Positions 1 to 6,357 of a DNA stretch of 10,569 nucleotides are shown here, piece after piece (positions within the stretch are counted from its first letter, which is position 1; every line of letters begins with the position of its first letter). The position numbers and the translations under genes were made by a program. The DNA is from CAZPQV01 sp964588705. GTDB taxonomy: Bacteria; Bacteroidota; Bacteroidia; Flavobacteriales; Weeksellaceae. The notes under the pieces are model-generated. The model worked only from the letters and a program-made list of their open reading frames with translations. It was not told the origin of the DNA and ran no database searches. The DNA is taken from positions 1-10,569 of the forward strand of contig CAZPQV010000067.1 in assembly GCA_964588705.1 (NCBI GenBank), read 5' to 3'.

Positions 1-202
1 CTCTCAATTCATCATTATCAAAAACGAGCAGGAGGTTGGTATTCTTTCCTTCGGTAATCATATCTGTTTCAACTTCAGAAAGGATGTATTTCTCAACATC
101 CATCAGGTTTTCAACCATTAACTGAAGGTCGCTTTCAATATAATTTTCCCATTCATTTAGTAAGTTTTGTGTCGTATGAAAAGTAAGGCTCAGAACGCTC
201 AT
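1..202 (-). CDS. Small DUF4286-like protein, N-terminal part (runs off the window)
   Basis: The minus strand reads an open frame of 67 codons from an ATG at 200-202 to the left edge, so only the N-terminus is present. The protein begins MSVLSLTFHTT and continues with NEWENYIE, MDVEKYILSEVE and TNLLLVFDNDE. It has no signal peptide or membrane segment and is acidic, which suggests a small cytoplasmic protein. It resembles, from memory, short Bacteroidota proteins annotated DUF4286, which have no established function; that family call is tentative. It is divergent from gyrA across 146 bp. It could be an unrelated lineage-specific protein. That it is a real gene is well supported by the uninterrupted frame and coding-like composition up to the edge. 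Confidence 0.6.
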   Translation of the reverse strand, partial: MSVLSLTFHTTQNLLNEWENYIESDLQLMVENLMDVEKYILSEVETDMITEGKNTNLLLVFDNDELR

Positions 203-348
203 TTTTATAATATTTTTTAGGTCTTTTGTGGATAAATAATGAGCAAAAATCGGGATTTTTTTCGTAAATTGCCACGTTATTATAATTTGAAAATTTAGAA
301 AATATAAAAGGGATTTTAACGCCCTGAAAATCATTTTATTAATGTGAT

Positions 349-468
349 ATGAATACAGAAGGAGAAAAGTTAATACCTATCAACATTGTTGATGAAATGA
401 AGTCGTCTTACATCGATTATGTATGGGCTGAACGTGTTTTCGAACAGAAAGCACCTGACATCTGCTAG
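349..468 (+). pseudogene. gyrA: Detached 5' end of gyrA, out of frame with the main body
   Basis: From the ATG at 349 the frame encodes 24 residues that match a flavobacterial GyrA N-terminus, including the stretch NIVDEMKSSYIDY, equivalent to E. coli GyrA residues 12-24. After the Tyr codon at 418-420 the frame enters the gyrA sequence that should lie 27 codons further on, but shifted. It then reads 15 unrelated residues to a TAG at 466-468. The expected segment (SMSVIV..RALPDVRDGLKPVHRR..LYG in relatives) is absent. The ATG at 349 is the natural gyrA start: the intact gene would encode about 895 residues, and its numbering would match E. coli exactly through the active-site region. This fragment alone would make a 39-residue peptide with no expected function. 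Confidence 0.8.
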
Positions 469-2953
469 AATCGTTGGGGATGTTTTAGGTAAATATCACC
501 CTCACGGAGACATCTCTGTGTATGATGCAATGGTAAGAATGGCACAACCTTGGAGTTTAAGATATACACAGGTTGACGGACAGGGGAACTTCGGTTCGAT
601 GGACGGCGATCCGCCTGCAGCAATGCGTTATACGGAAGCAAGACTGAAGAAAATTTCGGATGAAATCCTTGCTGATTTAGATAAAGAAACGGTTGATTTC
701 CAAAACAACTTCGACGATTCGATGACGGAGCCAACGGTTCTTCCTACGAAAATCCCGCACCTTTTGGTAAACGGAACTTCCGGTATTGCGGTGGGTATGG
801 CAACGAATATGGCGCCACACAACCTGTCTGAAGCCGTTGATGGTATCTGTGCTTACATCGATAACAGAGAAATCACTATTGATGAATTAATGCAGCACGT
901 GATTGCTCCGGATTTTCCAACAGGAGGTATTATCTACGGATACGAAGGCGTTCGCGATGCTTTCCATACCGGAAGAGGCAGAATTGTAATCCGTGCGAAA
1001 GTAAACTTTGAAGAAATCGGAAACAGAAATGCAATTATTGTAACCGAGGTTCCTTATCAGGTGAACAAGGCGGAAATGATTGTAAGGACAGCCGAACTTG
1101 TAAAAGAAGATAAAATCCCTGGAATCCACGAAATACGTGATGAATCGGACAGAAGAGGGATGCGTATCGTTTACGAACTGAAAAACGACGCAATTCCGAA
1201 TGTAGTTCTTAACCTTCTTTATAAGCATACAGCTCTTCAAACTTCCTTCAGTGTTAATAATATTGCTTTGGTTCATGGCAGACCGGAGCAGTTGAATTTA
1301 AAAGATATCATCAAGCACTTTGTAGATCACAGACACGAAGTGGTAGTAAGAAGAACAGAATACGAACTGAAAAAAGCACAGGAAAGAGCACACATTCTTG
1401 AAGGTTTCATGAGAGTGATTGCAACTCCTGATACGCTTGATAAAGCCATCCAAATTATCCGTCACAGTGCCAATCCACAGGAAGCAAAAGAAGGATTAAT
1501 TGCTGAGTTCGAGCTTTCTGAAATTCAGGCGCAGGCTATTCTCGATCTGAGACTTGCCCGTCTTACAGGAATGGAGCTGGATAAGATCCGTGCTGAATAC
1601 GAAGAAATTATGGCATTAATTAATGATTTGAAAGATATCCTTGCCAACGAAGGTAGAAGATATGAAATCATTAAAAATGAAATGCTTGAAATAAAAGAAA
1701 AATACGGCGACGAAAGAAGAACCGAAATCGATTATGCAGGTGGTGATATGTCGATTGAAGATTTCATCCCGAATGAAACTGTAGTGGTTACCATTTCACA
1801 CGCAGGTTACGTAAAGAGAACTTTACTTTCAGAATATAGAATTCAGAGTAGAGGAGGCGTTGGAAACAAGGCTGCTTCGATGCGTGATGAAGACTTCTCC
1901 GAATACATCGTTTCTGCAACCAACCACCAGTATATGTTGTTCTTCACCGAAAAAGGAAAATGTTACTGGCTTAGAGTGTTCGAAATTCCTGAGGGATCAA
2001 GAACGGCAAAAGGAAGAGCAATTCAGAACCTGATTAATATTGAAGCAGACGATAAAGTAAAAGCATACATCAGAACAAACGACCTGAAAGACAGCGATTA
2101 CGTCAATCAGATGAACGTTGTGATGATTACCAAAAACGGAACCGTGAAGAAAACTTCGCTGGAAGCTTATTCAAGACCGAGAACCAATGGTATCAACGCA
2201 ATTGAAATCCGTGATAACGACCAACTTCTTGGCGCGAAATTAACGGATGGAAGCTCCGAAATCATGATTGCTACGAAAAACGGTAAATGTATCCGTTTCC
2301 CTGAAGAAAAAGCAAGAGCCGTAGGTAGAGGATCTATTGGTGTTCGTGGTATCACACTTGAAGACAAGGACGAAGTTATTGGTATGATTGTTGTGAATGA
2401 TGTAGAGAATGAAAGCGTACTGGTAGTTTCAGAGAAAGGATATGGTAAACGTTCGGCAGTAGAAGATTACCGTATTACCAACAGAGGAGGAAAAGGTGTT
2501 ATTACCCTTAATGTCACTGAAAAAACCGGTAACCTGATTGCTATTCAAAATGTTGTGGATGGTGACGGACTGATGATTATCAATAAATCCGGAGTTGCCA
2601 TTCGTATGAGTGTGGATGAACTTCGTGTAATGGGTAGAAATACTCAGGGTGTGAAGGTCATCAATCTGAAAAATAATGATGAGATTGCTGCGATCGCTAA
2701 AGTTGAGATGGATAAAGATGTAGAAGATGATGAGCATGAAGAGTCTGAAGAACCACGCGAATTACGTCCGGGAGAAGTTGACAGCGATTTCATTGAATTC
2801 AAGAAAGCGCCTCAAACCGGTGACAATACCATCTCTAACATGGGAGATGAAAAGTATCTGAAAAAGATAGAAAAAGAAGAAGATAAAGAAAATAAAAAGA
2901 TAGAAGAGTCTGAAGATGATGAAAATCAGACTGATGATGACTCTGAAGAATAA
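419..2953 (+). CDS. gyrA: DNA gyrase subunit A, N-terminally truncated ORF (844 aa from an internal ATG)
   Basis: GyrA cuts and rejoins DNA in the A2B2 gyrase that introduces negative supercoils. Residues 1-450 hold the rest of the breakage-reunion domain, with KYHPHGD at 25-31 and the catalytic tyrosine in AAMRYTE at Tyr71 (E. coli Tyr122). Beta-pinwheel repeats fill about 452-765, and a Glu/Asp/Lys-rich tail fills 765-844. The ATG at 419 is not the natural start; it is E. coli Met52. The ORF therefore lacks the N-terminal arm and conserved residues equivalent to Arg32, Lys42, His45 and Arg46. Gyrase is essential, so either the gene has an assembly or sequencing fault, or an intact copy lies elsewhere. 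Two residue-level oddities follow. Codon 512-514 gives Ile at E. coli Ser83, with Asp87 retained. The GyrA box (1844-1864) reads QSRGGVG, not QRRGGKG. It is GyrA and not ParC because of its N-terminus, HPHGD context and pinwheel repeats. No terminator separates it from the next gene. Confidence 0.93.
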   Translation: MYGLNVFSNRKHLTSARIVGDVLGKYHPHGDISVYDAMVRMAQPWSLRYTQVDGQGNFGSMDGDPPAAMRYTEARLKKISDEILADLDKETVDFQNNFDDSMTEPTVLPTKIPHLLVNGTSGIAVGMATNMAPHNLSEAVDGICAYIDNREITIDELMQHVIAPDFPTGGIIYGYEGVRDAFHTGRGRIVIRAKVNFEEIGNRNAIIVTEVPYQVNKAEMIVRTAELVKEDKIPGIHEIRDESDRRGMRIVYELKNDAIPNVVLNLLYKHTALQTSFSVNNIALVHGRPEQLNLKDIIKHFVDHRHEVVVRRTEYELKKAQERAHILEGFMRVIATPDTLDKAIQIIRHSANPQEAKEGLIAEFELSEIQAQAILDLRLARLTGMELDKIRAEYEEIMALINDLKDILANEGRRYEIIKNEMLEIKEKYGDERRTEIDYAGGDMSIEDFIPNETVVVTISHAGYVKRTLLSEYRIQSRGGVGNKAASMRDEDFSEYIVSATNHQYMLFFTEKGKCYWLRVFEIPEGSRTAKGRAIQNLINIEADDKVKAYIRTNDLKDSDYVNQMNVVMITKNGTVKKTSLEAYSRPRTNGINAIEIRDNDQLLGAKLTDGSSEIMIATKNGKCIRFPEEKARAVGRGSIGVRGITLEDKDEVIGMIVVNDVENESVLVVSEKGYGKRSAVEDYRITNRGGKGVITLNVTEKTGNLIAIQNVVDGDGLMIINKSGVAIRMSVDELRVMGRNTQGVKVINLKNNDEIAAIAKVEMDKDVEDDEHEESEEPRELRPGEVDSDFIEFKKAPQTGDNTISNMGDEKYLKKIEKEEDKENKKIEESEDDENQTDDDSEE

Positions 2954-2997
2954 TTTTTTGTTTAATTTTAAAACCAAATTTTAAACTTATTTTAATA

Positions 2998-4383
2998 ATG
3001 AAAAAAATAATTTTAACCTTGGCAATGGTTTCCGTAACTTTTGCTTTTGCACAGAAAAAAGAAGTGGAGTCTGCATTTAAAGCGATTGAAGCTAACGATG
3101 TAGCAACTGCCAACGCGCAAATTTCCGCTGCTGAAGGAATTCTTGGAGGTAAAATTTACCTTTTGGAACCATCGCTTCAAGAAAAATATTATTATGCTAA
3201 AGGACTGTCGCTTTTAAAATCAGGTAAAACTCTTGAAGGAGCATCTTATCTTGCTAAAATTTCAGACCTTGGCAAAACACCTGTTTTTGAAGGAAAAGAT
3301 GGTAAGATCAGAGTATACTTTGTAGGCAAAACTGCAGCTGATGCTTCAGGAATTTCCGGATTGAAAGAAAGTAAATATGTACCGACACTTCAGCAGAAAC
3401 TTGCTGCAACGGTAGATCCGATTTTCCAGAAAACTTTCAATGAAGGTTCTCAGGCATTTAATTCGAAAAAATATGATGTTGCCGGGCCAAAATTCAGAGA
3501 AGCTTACGACTTGCTGAAAGCAGCCGGAGTTGACAACAAGCAGATTCTTTATTATTCAGCGATGGCATATTCAACTTTAGATAACAAGTCGAATGCGATT
3601 GCAGTTTACAAGGAACTTGTAGATTCGGGTTACAATGGTGTTGAAACCACATATACTGCAAAAAACAAAAAAACCGGCGAAGTTGTAAATCTTGCGAAAG
3701 CTGATTACGATTTAGAGAAAATAAAAGGAGCTGCTTCTGATTTCAGCGATTTCAAAGTTGAGACTACGCCAAGCACAGAACATGAATTCTATGAAACTCT
3801 TGCAGGTTTGCAAATCGATGCTGAGCAATACGATGCTGCGATTATTACCGCAGATAAAGGTTTAGCTAAGTTTCCGAAAAACGGAAGACTTTCTGAGCTG
3901 AAAGGTTTGGCTTACTACAAAGCAGGAAAAACAGATGAGTTCATCGCGAGCCTGAAAGACGTTATTGCTAAAAACCCTAACGATAAAGTAAGCTGGTACA
4001 ACCTTGGAGTTCTTGCAAGTAAAGATCCTGCAAAAGCTGCTGAAGCAGAAGGATATTTCAAGAAGGCACTGGAGATTGATCCAAATTATTCGATTGCTCA
4101 CCAGAACTTGGTTTACGTAATTATGGATACTGAAAACGACGGTAAACATATCGACGAATACAACGCTGCAAGAAAAGCCGGAAAATCTGATTTGGCAAAC
4201 AAAATAATGGATGCCAGAAGAGCAAGATTCGCGAGAGCTTTGCCTTATGCAGAGAAATGGTATGCTGCAGATCCTAATAATATAGATGCGGTTGCTATTC
4301 TTAAAGGTCTTTACCAATCAACACGTAACGATGCTAAATACAACGAGTTTAAAGCTAAAGAAGCTGCAATGCAGAAAAAATAG
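2998..4383 (+). CDS. Secreted tetratricopeptide-repeat protein
   Basis: This 461-residue protein starts with a signal peptide: two lysines, a hydrophobic core, then AFAQ with likely cleavage before Gln19, so it should act in the periplasm. Helical repeats with TPR spacing are visible at about 140-212 (FNSKKYDVAGPKFREAYDLL) and 263-375 (AEQYDAAIITADKGLAKFP; AEGYFKKALEIDPNYSIAHQN). A last helical pair lies near 416-461 (AEKWYAADPNNIDAVAILKG). The consensus positions (small residues, aromatics, Pro at turn ends) fit TPR, a fold that binds proteins. No enzymatic domain is visible, so the partner and role are unknown. It lies 44 bp after gyrA with no terminator between, so it may be cotranscribed, although the AT-rich gap could hold its own weak promoter. 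A strong hairpin terminator follows 21 bp after its stop. Confidence 0.85.
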   Translation: MKKIILTLAMVSVTFAFAQKKEVESAFKAIEANDVATANAQISAAEGILGGKIYLLEPSLQEKYYYAKGLSLLKSGKTLEGASYLAKISDLGKTPVFEGKDGKIRVYFVGKTAADASGISGLKESKYVPTLQQKLAATVDPIFQKTFNEGSQAFNSKKYDVAGPKFREAYDLLKAAGVDNKQILYYSAMAYSTLDNKSNAIAVYKELVDSGYNGVETTYTAKNKKTGEVVNLAKADYDLEKIKGAASDFSDFKVETTPSTEHEFYETLAGLQIDAEQYDAAIITADKGLAKFPKNGRLSELKGLAYYKAGKTDEFIASLKDVIAKNPNDKVSWYNLGVLASKDPAKAAEAEGYFKKALEIDPNYSIAHQNLVYVIMDTENDGKHIDEYNAARKAGKSDLANKIMDARRARFARALPYAEKWYAADPNNIDAVAILKGLYQSTRNDAKYNEFKAKEAAMQKK

Positions 4384-4404
4384 TATTAGTTTATTCTAAA
4401 TGAC

Positions 4405-4434
4405 AAACCGAAGAATACTCTTCGGTTTTTTTTT
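4405..4434 (+). terminator. Intrinsic terminator after the TPR gene
   Basis: A perfect 10-bp stem, AAACCGAAGA (4405-4414) with TCTTCGGTTT (4419-4428), encloses the 4-nt loop ATAC, and a run of T covers 4426-4434. It lies 21 bp after the TPR stop. The metalloregulator stop codon on the opposite strand (4433-4435) overlaps the T run, so the hairpin may also stop that convergent transcript, but on the minus strand only a short TTT tract follows, interrupted by G. Confidence 0.9.
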
Positions 4435-5086
4435 ATGCTTTTTCAACAAGTAGTTTTTCGCAAACAAAATGGCTAAAAACTTCCGTACGATTAAGATAAT
4501 TCACCTTCATACTTTTGTCAAAAGGTTCAATCTCAAGGATATTAATAATCGTATTTAGAGGGAGTTTTTTCTGATTAAGATAGTTCAGCAATTCATTTGG
4601 AGACTCTGTTAAAGCAGAAAATTTCACTTTTTGCTTTGGTTTGCATTCACTCAGTTTCAGATAATTCAGCTTAATAATGTTTCCATTTTTATCCGGAATA
4701 GGAGAGCCGTGAGGATCGGTTTTGGGATAATCTAAAAGTTCATCGATTTTTTCAAAGAAAAGATCCGACTGTATGTGCTCTATCTGCTCTGCAATTTCGT
4801 GAACCTGCTCCCAGCCAAAACCCATTTTTTCAACCAAAAACATTTCAGTTAAACGGTGTTTTCTTACCACGATCGCGGCCTGCTTTTTACCTTCATCGGT
4901 AATCACTAAAGGTTTGTAACTTTCGTAAATCACCCATTTTTTGTCGGCAAACTTCTTCATCATGTTGTTTACACTGGGCATTTTGATATTCAGAAATTTA
5001 CTGAGTTCGTTCACAGAAACCGATTCGTTTTTTTCGGTAAGATGAAAAATGGCTTTTAAGTAATTTTCTTCAGTTAGAGTAATCAT
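4433..5086 (-). CDS. DtxR/MntR-family metal-dependent transcriptional regulator
   Basis: This 217-residue protein is a metal-sensing repressor of the DtxR/IdeR/MntR family. Residues 1-62 form the winged helix (TEENYLKAIFHL, then recognition-helix region KMPSVNNMMKKF). Residues 65-140 form the dimerisation and metal-binding domain, with His77, Glu81, His96, Glu100, Glu103 and His104. These align with DtxR His79, Glu83, His98, Cys102, Glu105 and His106. Glu at the Cys102 position is the MntR-like state, which hints at manganese sensing; however, Asn8 and Lys11 replace MntR Asp8 and Glu11, so metal choice is uncertain. The family linker motif DPHGSPIP is at 124-131, and a C-terminal SH3-like/FeoA-type domain follows (about 145-217). 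The ATG at 5084-5086 gives the usual N-terminus. No metal transporter adjoins it, so its targets are probably elsewhere, perhaps including its own divergent promoter region. Confidence 0.88.
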   Translation of the reverse strand: MITLTEENYLKAIFHLTEKNESVSVNELSKFLNIKMPSVNNMMKKFADKKWVIYESYKPLVITDEGKKQAAIVVRKHRLTEMFLVEKMGFGWEQVHEIAEQIEHIQSDLFFEKIDELLDYPKTDPHGSPIPDKNGNIIKLNYLKLSECKPKQKVKFSALTESPNELLNYLNQKKLPLNTIINILEIEPFDKSMKVNYLNRTEVFSHFVCEKLLVEKA

Positions 5087-5090
5087 ATCC

Positions 5091-5098
5091 CAAATTTA
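5091..5098 (-). promoter_or_regulatory. Candidate -7 box for the metalloregulator gene
   Basis: On the minus strand these bases read TAAATTTG, a full match to the Bacteroidota -7 consensus TAnnTTTG. No good -33 TTTG lies 19 nt upstream; the bases there read ATCT. The box ends 4 bp before the ATG, so transcription would begin at or next to the start codon and give a leaderless or near-leaderless mRNA. It could be a chance match in AT-rich DNA. Confidence 0.4.
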
Positions 5099-5104
5099 CG
5101 AAAA

Positions 5105-5132
5105 GTTAGATTATTAAAGATTTTATTCTAAC
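5105..5132. promoter_or_regulatory. Imperfect inverted repeat between divergent promoters, possible operator
   Basis: The arms GTTAGA (5105-5110) and TCTAAC (5127-5132) are perfect inverse complements. Further symmetric pairs occur inside at 5112-5113 with 5124-5125 and at 5116 with 5121, around a centre between 5118 and 5119. The element lies upstream of the metalloregulator box and of the rsmG promoter. The outer TTAG/CTAA resembles half of the classic DtxR-type operator, but the arm spacing is longer than the usual 19-bp site. Binding by the neighbouring regulator is an inference. Confidence 0.35.
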
Positions 5133-5142
5133 AATATTTCGC

Positions 5143-5173
5143 TTCGGTATCAAGTTTTAAAATCTTAAATTTG
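5143..5173 (+). promoter_or_regulatory. Bacteroidota-type promoter for the rsmG operon
   Basis: TAAATTTG at 5166-5173 matches the -7 consensus TAnnTTTG. TTCG at 5143-5146 matches three of four bases of the -33 element TTTG, with the expected 19-nt spacer. Transcription would start near 5177-5180 and leave a leader of about 11-14 nt before the rsmG ATG. An earlier ATG at 5182 is followed at once by TAT TAA and is not a usable start. Confidence 0.65.
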
Positions 5174-5190
5174 TAATAAACATGTATTAA

Positions 5191-5826
5191 ATGTCATTAG
5201 ATATTATTCATAAATATTTCCCCGATATCACCAACGAACAGAAAGAGCAGTTCCAGAAACTTGAAGATTTATACCAGGAATGGAATGCAAAAATCAATGT
5301 GATTTCAAGAAAAGACATGGATTCTCTGTATGAAAAACACATTCTCCATTCTTTAGGAATCGCCAAAATCATGAAGTTTGCTCCGGGCACAAAAGTGCTT
5401 GTCATTGGTACCGGCGGTGGATTTCCGGGGATTCCACTGGCGATATTGTTTCCTGAAGTTCACTTTACATTAATCGATTCCATTGGTAAAAAAATCACGG
5501 TTGTAAATGCTGTTGCTGAAGGTGTTGGATTAAAAAATGTTACCGGAATTCATGGAAGAGCAGAGAAATTGAAAGAAAAATTTCATTTTGTTGTCAGCAG
5601 AGCTGTTACTCAAATGCCGGAGTTTTTACGCTGGCTGAAAGGAAAATTCGAGAAAGAACAGTTTAACGAAAAACATAATGGCGTTCTATATCTGAAAGGA
5701 GGCGATTTGGGCGAAGAACTGGCAGGTTTGAAATGTGAAATTTTTCAGCTGAAAAATCATTTCGAAGAAGAATTTTTTGATACCAAAAAAGTGGTTTATC
5801 TTTCTAAAGGGAATTTCAATTCATGA
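5191..5826 (+). CDS. rsmG: 16S rRNA (guanine-527-N7)-methyltransferase RsmG
   Basis: RsmG (GidB) uses S-adenosylmethionine to methylate N7 of G527 in the 530 loop of 16S rRNA. The 211 residues match the usual length of about 207-215. An N-terminal helical part (WNAKINVISRKDMDSLYEKH, 31-50) leads into a Rossmann fold with the SAM loop GTGGGFPGIPL at 73-83. LIDSIGKK (94-101), VVSRAV (134-139) and LYLKGGDL (167-174) follow, all typical of the family. One position is odd: the acidic residue that usually precedes the glycine loop (VLD.GTGGG) is Val71, codon GTC at 5401-5403, where relatives have Asp (GAC or GAT). Loss of RsmG function is known to give low-level streptomycin resistance, so this change deserves attention. 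The stop overlaps the next gene's start by 4 nt, which indicates translational coupling. Confidence 0.93.
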   Translation: MSLDIIHKYFPDITNEQKEQFQKLEDLYQEWNAKINVISRKDMDSLYEKHILHSLGIAKIMKFAPGTKVLVIGTGGGFPGIPLAILFPEVHFTLIDSIGKKITVVNAVAEGVGLKNVTGIHGRAEKLKEKFHFVVSRAVTQMPEFLRWLKGKFEKEQFNEKHNGVLYLKGGDLGEELAGLKCEIFQLKNHFEEEFFDTKKVVYLSKGNFNS

Positions 5827-6353
5827 GAGCATTTTTAATATTAATTTTTCTGAGTTTTCACACTTTCTCGGCTGCACAGAAAATTGTGTGGACGGAGCAG
5901 CGCAAACTGAAGTGGAACGATTTCAAATCTTCCATCAGCAATCAAAAAGATAAAGACATCGTTGCTTATACCAATTGCGGAATAAAATATACCGTGCTTA
6001 AAACAAAAACCGGAAATCTCAAAATCATCGTGCAGGCCATTTTTGACTCCGATAAATCCTGGAAAAACAGTGAACTTATCAATATAAAAATATTGAATCA
6101 CGAACAGCGACATTTTGATATCGCCGAGATTTTTGCGAGAAAAATAAAGCAGGAAGCACTGAAGAAGATAAAAACAAAACAGGATTTCGATATTTATTTT
6201 AATGGAATTTATAAAAGAATTTATGCCGAATATCTTGAGTTTCAAAAGGTATATGATGAAGCCACGAAAAGAGGTGTAAACTCCGATAAACAAAAAGAAT
6301 ACGATCTAAAAATCAATCAGCTGCTTGGCAGTTTAAAGGCATATAAAAACTAA
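5823..6353 (+). CDS. Exported DUF922-like protein with an HExxH motif, putative zinc peptidase
   Basis: This 176-residue protein has a signal peptide (MRAFLILIFLSFHTFSAA, likely cut before Gln19), so it should be exported. The mature part opens with VWTEQRKLKWNDFK and contains HEQRH at 93-97, a zincin-type HExxH, continued as FDIAE with Glu102 as a possible further ligand. Near the C-terminus is YDEATKRGVNSDKQ (144-157), resembling the closing YDxxTxxG motif of DUF922. DUF922 proteins are annotated as putative metal-dependent proteases, but I know of no confirmed substrate. The start overlaps the rsmG stop (ATGA at 5823-5826), and the downstream nuclease begins 4 bp after the stop, so it sits in the middle of a three-gene operon. 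The family call is fairly confident; peptidase activity is inferred only from the motif. Confidence 0.75.
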   Translation: MRAFLILIFLSFHTFSAAQKIVWTEQRKLKWNDFKSSISNQKDKDIVAYTNCGIKYTVLKTKTGNLKIIVQAIFDSDKSWKNSELINIKILNHEQRHFDIAEIFARKIKQEALKKIKTKQDFDIYFNGIYKRIYAEYLEFQKVYDEATKRGVNSDKQKEYDLKINQLLGSLKAYKN

Positions 6354-6357
6354 TATT

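Noticed and set aside
245..262. Short A/T hairpin (AAAAAT, CGGG, ATTTTT) followed by T residues upstream of gyrA
   Set aside because: The stem is six A-T pairs only, and it lies between two divergent genes where a terminator has no purpose; likely chance in AT-rich DNA.
309..332. Two overlapping short hairpins in the gyrA leader (AGGG/CCCT and GATTTT/AAAATC), possible attenuator
   Set aside because: Stems are 4 and 6 bp with large loops, with no T run or conserved element; too weak to call regulation.
2954..2997. TTTTTTG followed by AT-rich sequence as a promoter for the TPR gene
   Set aside because: No TAnnTTTG box occurs at the right spacing; cotranscription with gyrA is equally likely.
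2762..3113. Minus-strand Phe/Ile-rich open frames that look like membrane proteins
   Set aside because: The hydrophobic runs are the reverse reading of Lys/Glu-rich codons in the GyrA tail and the TPR gene start; no independent support.
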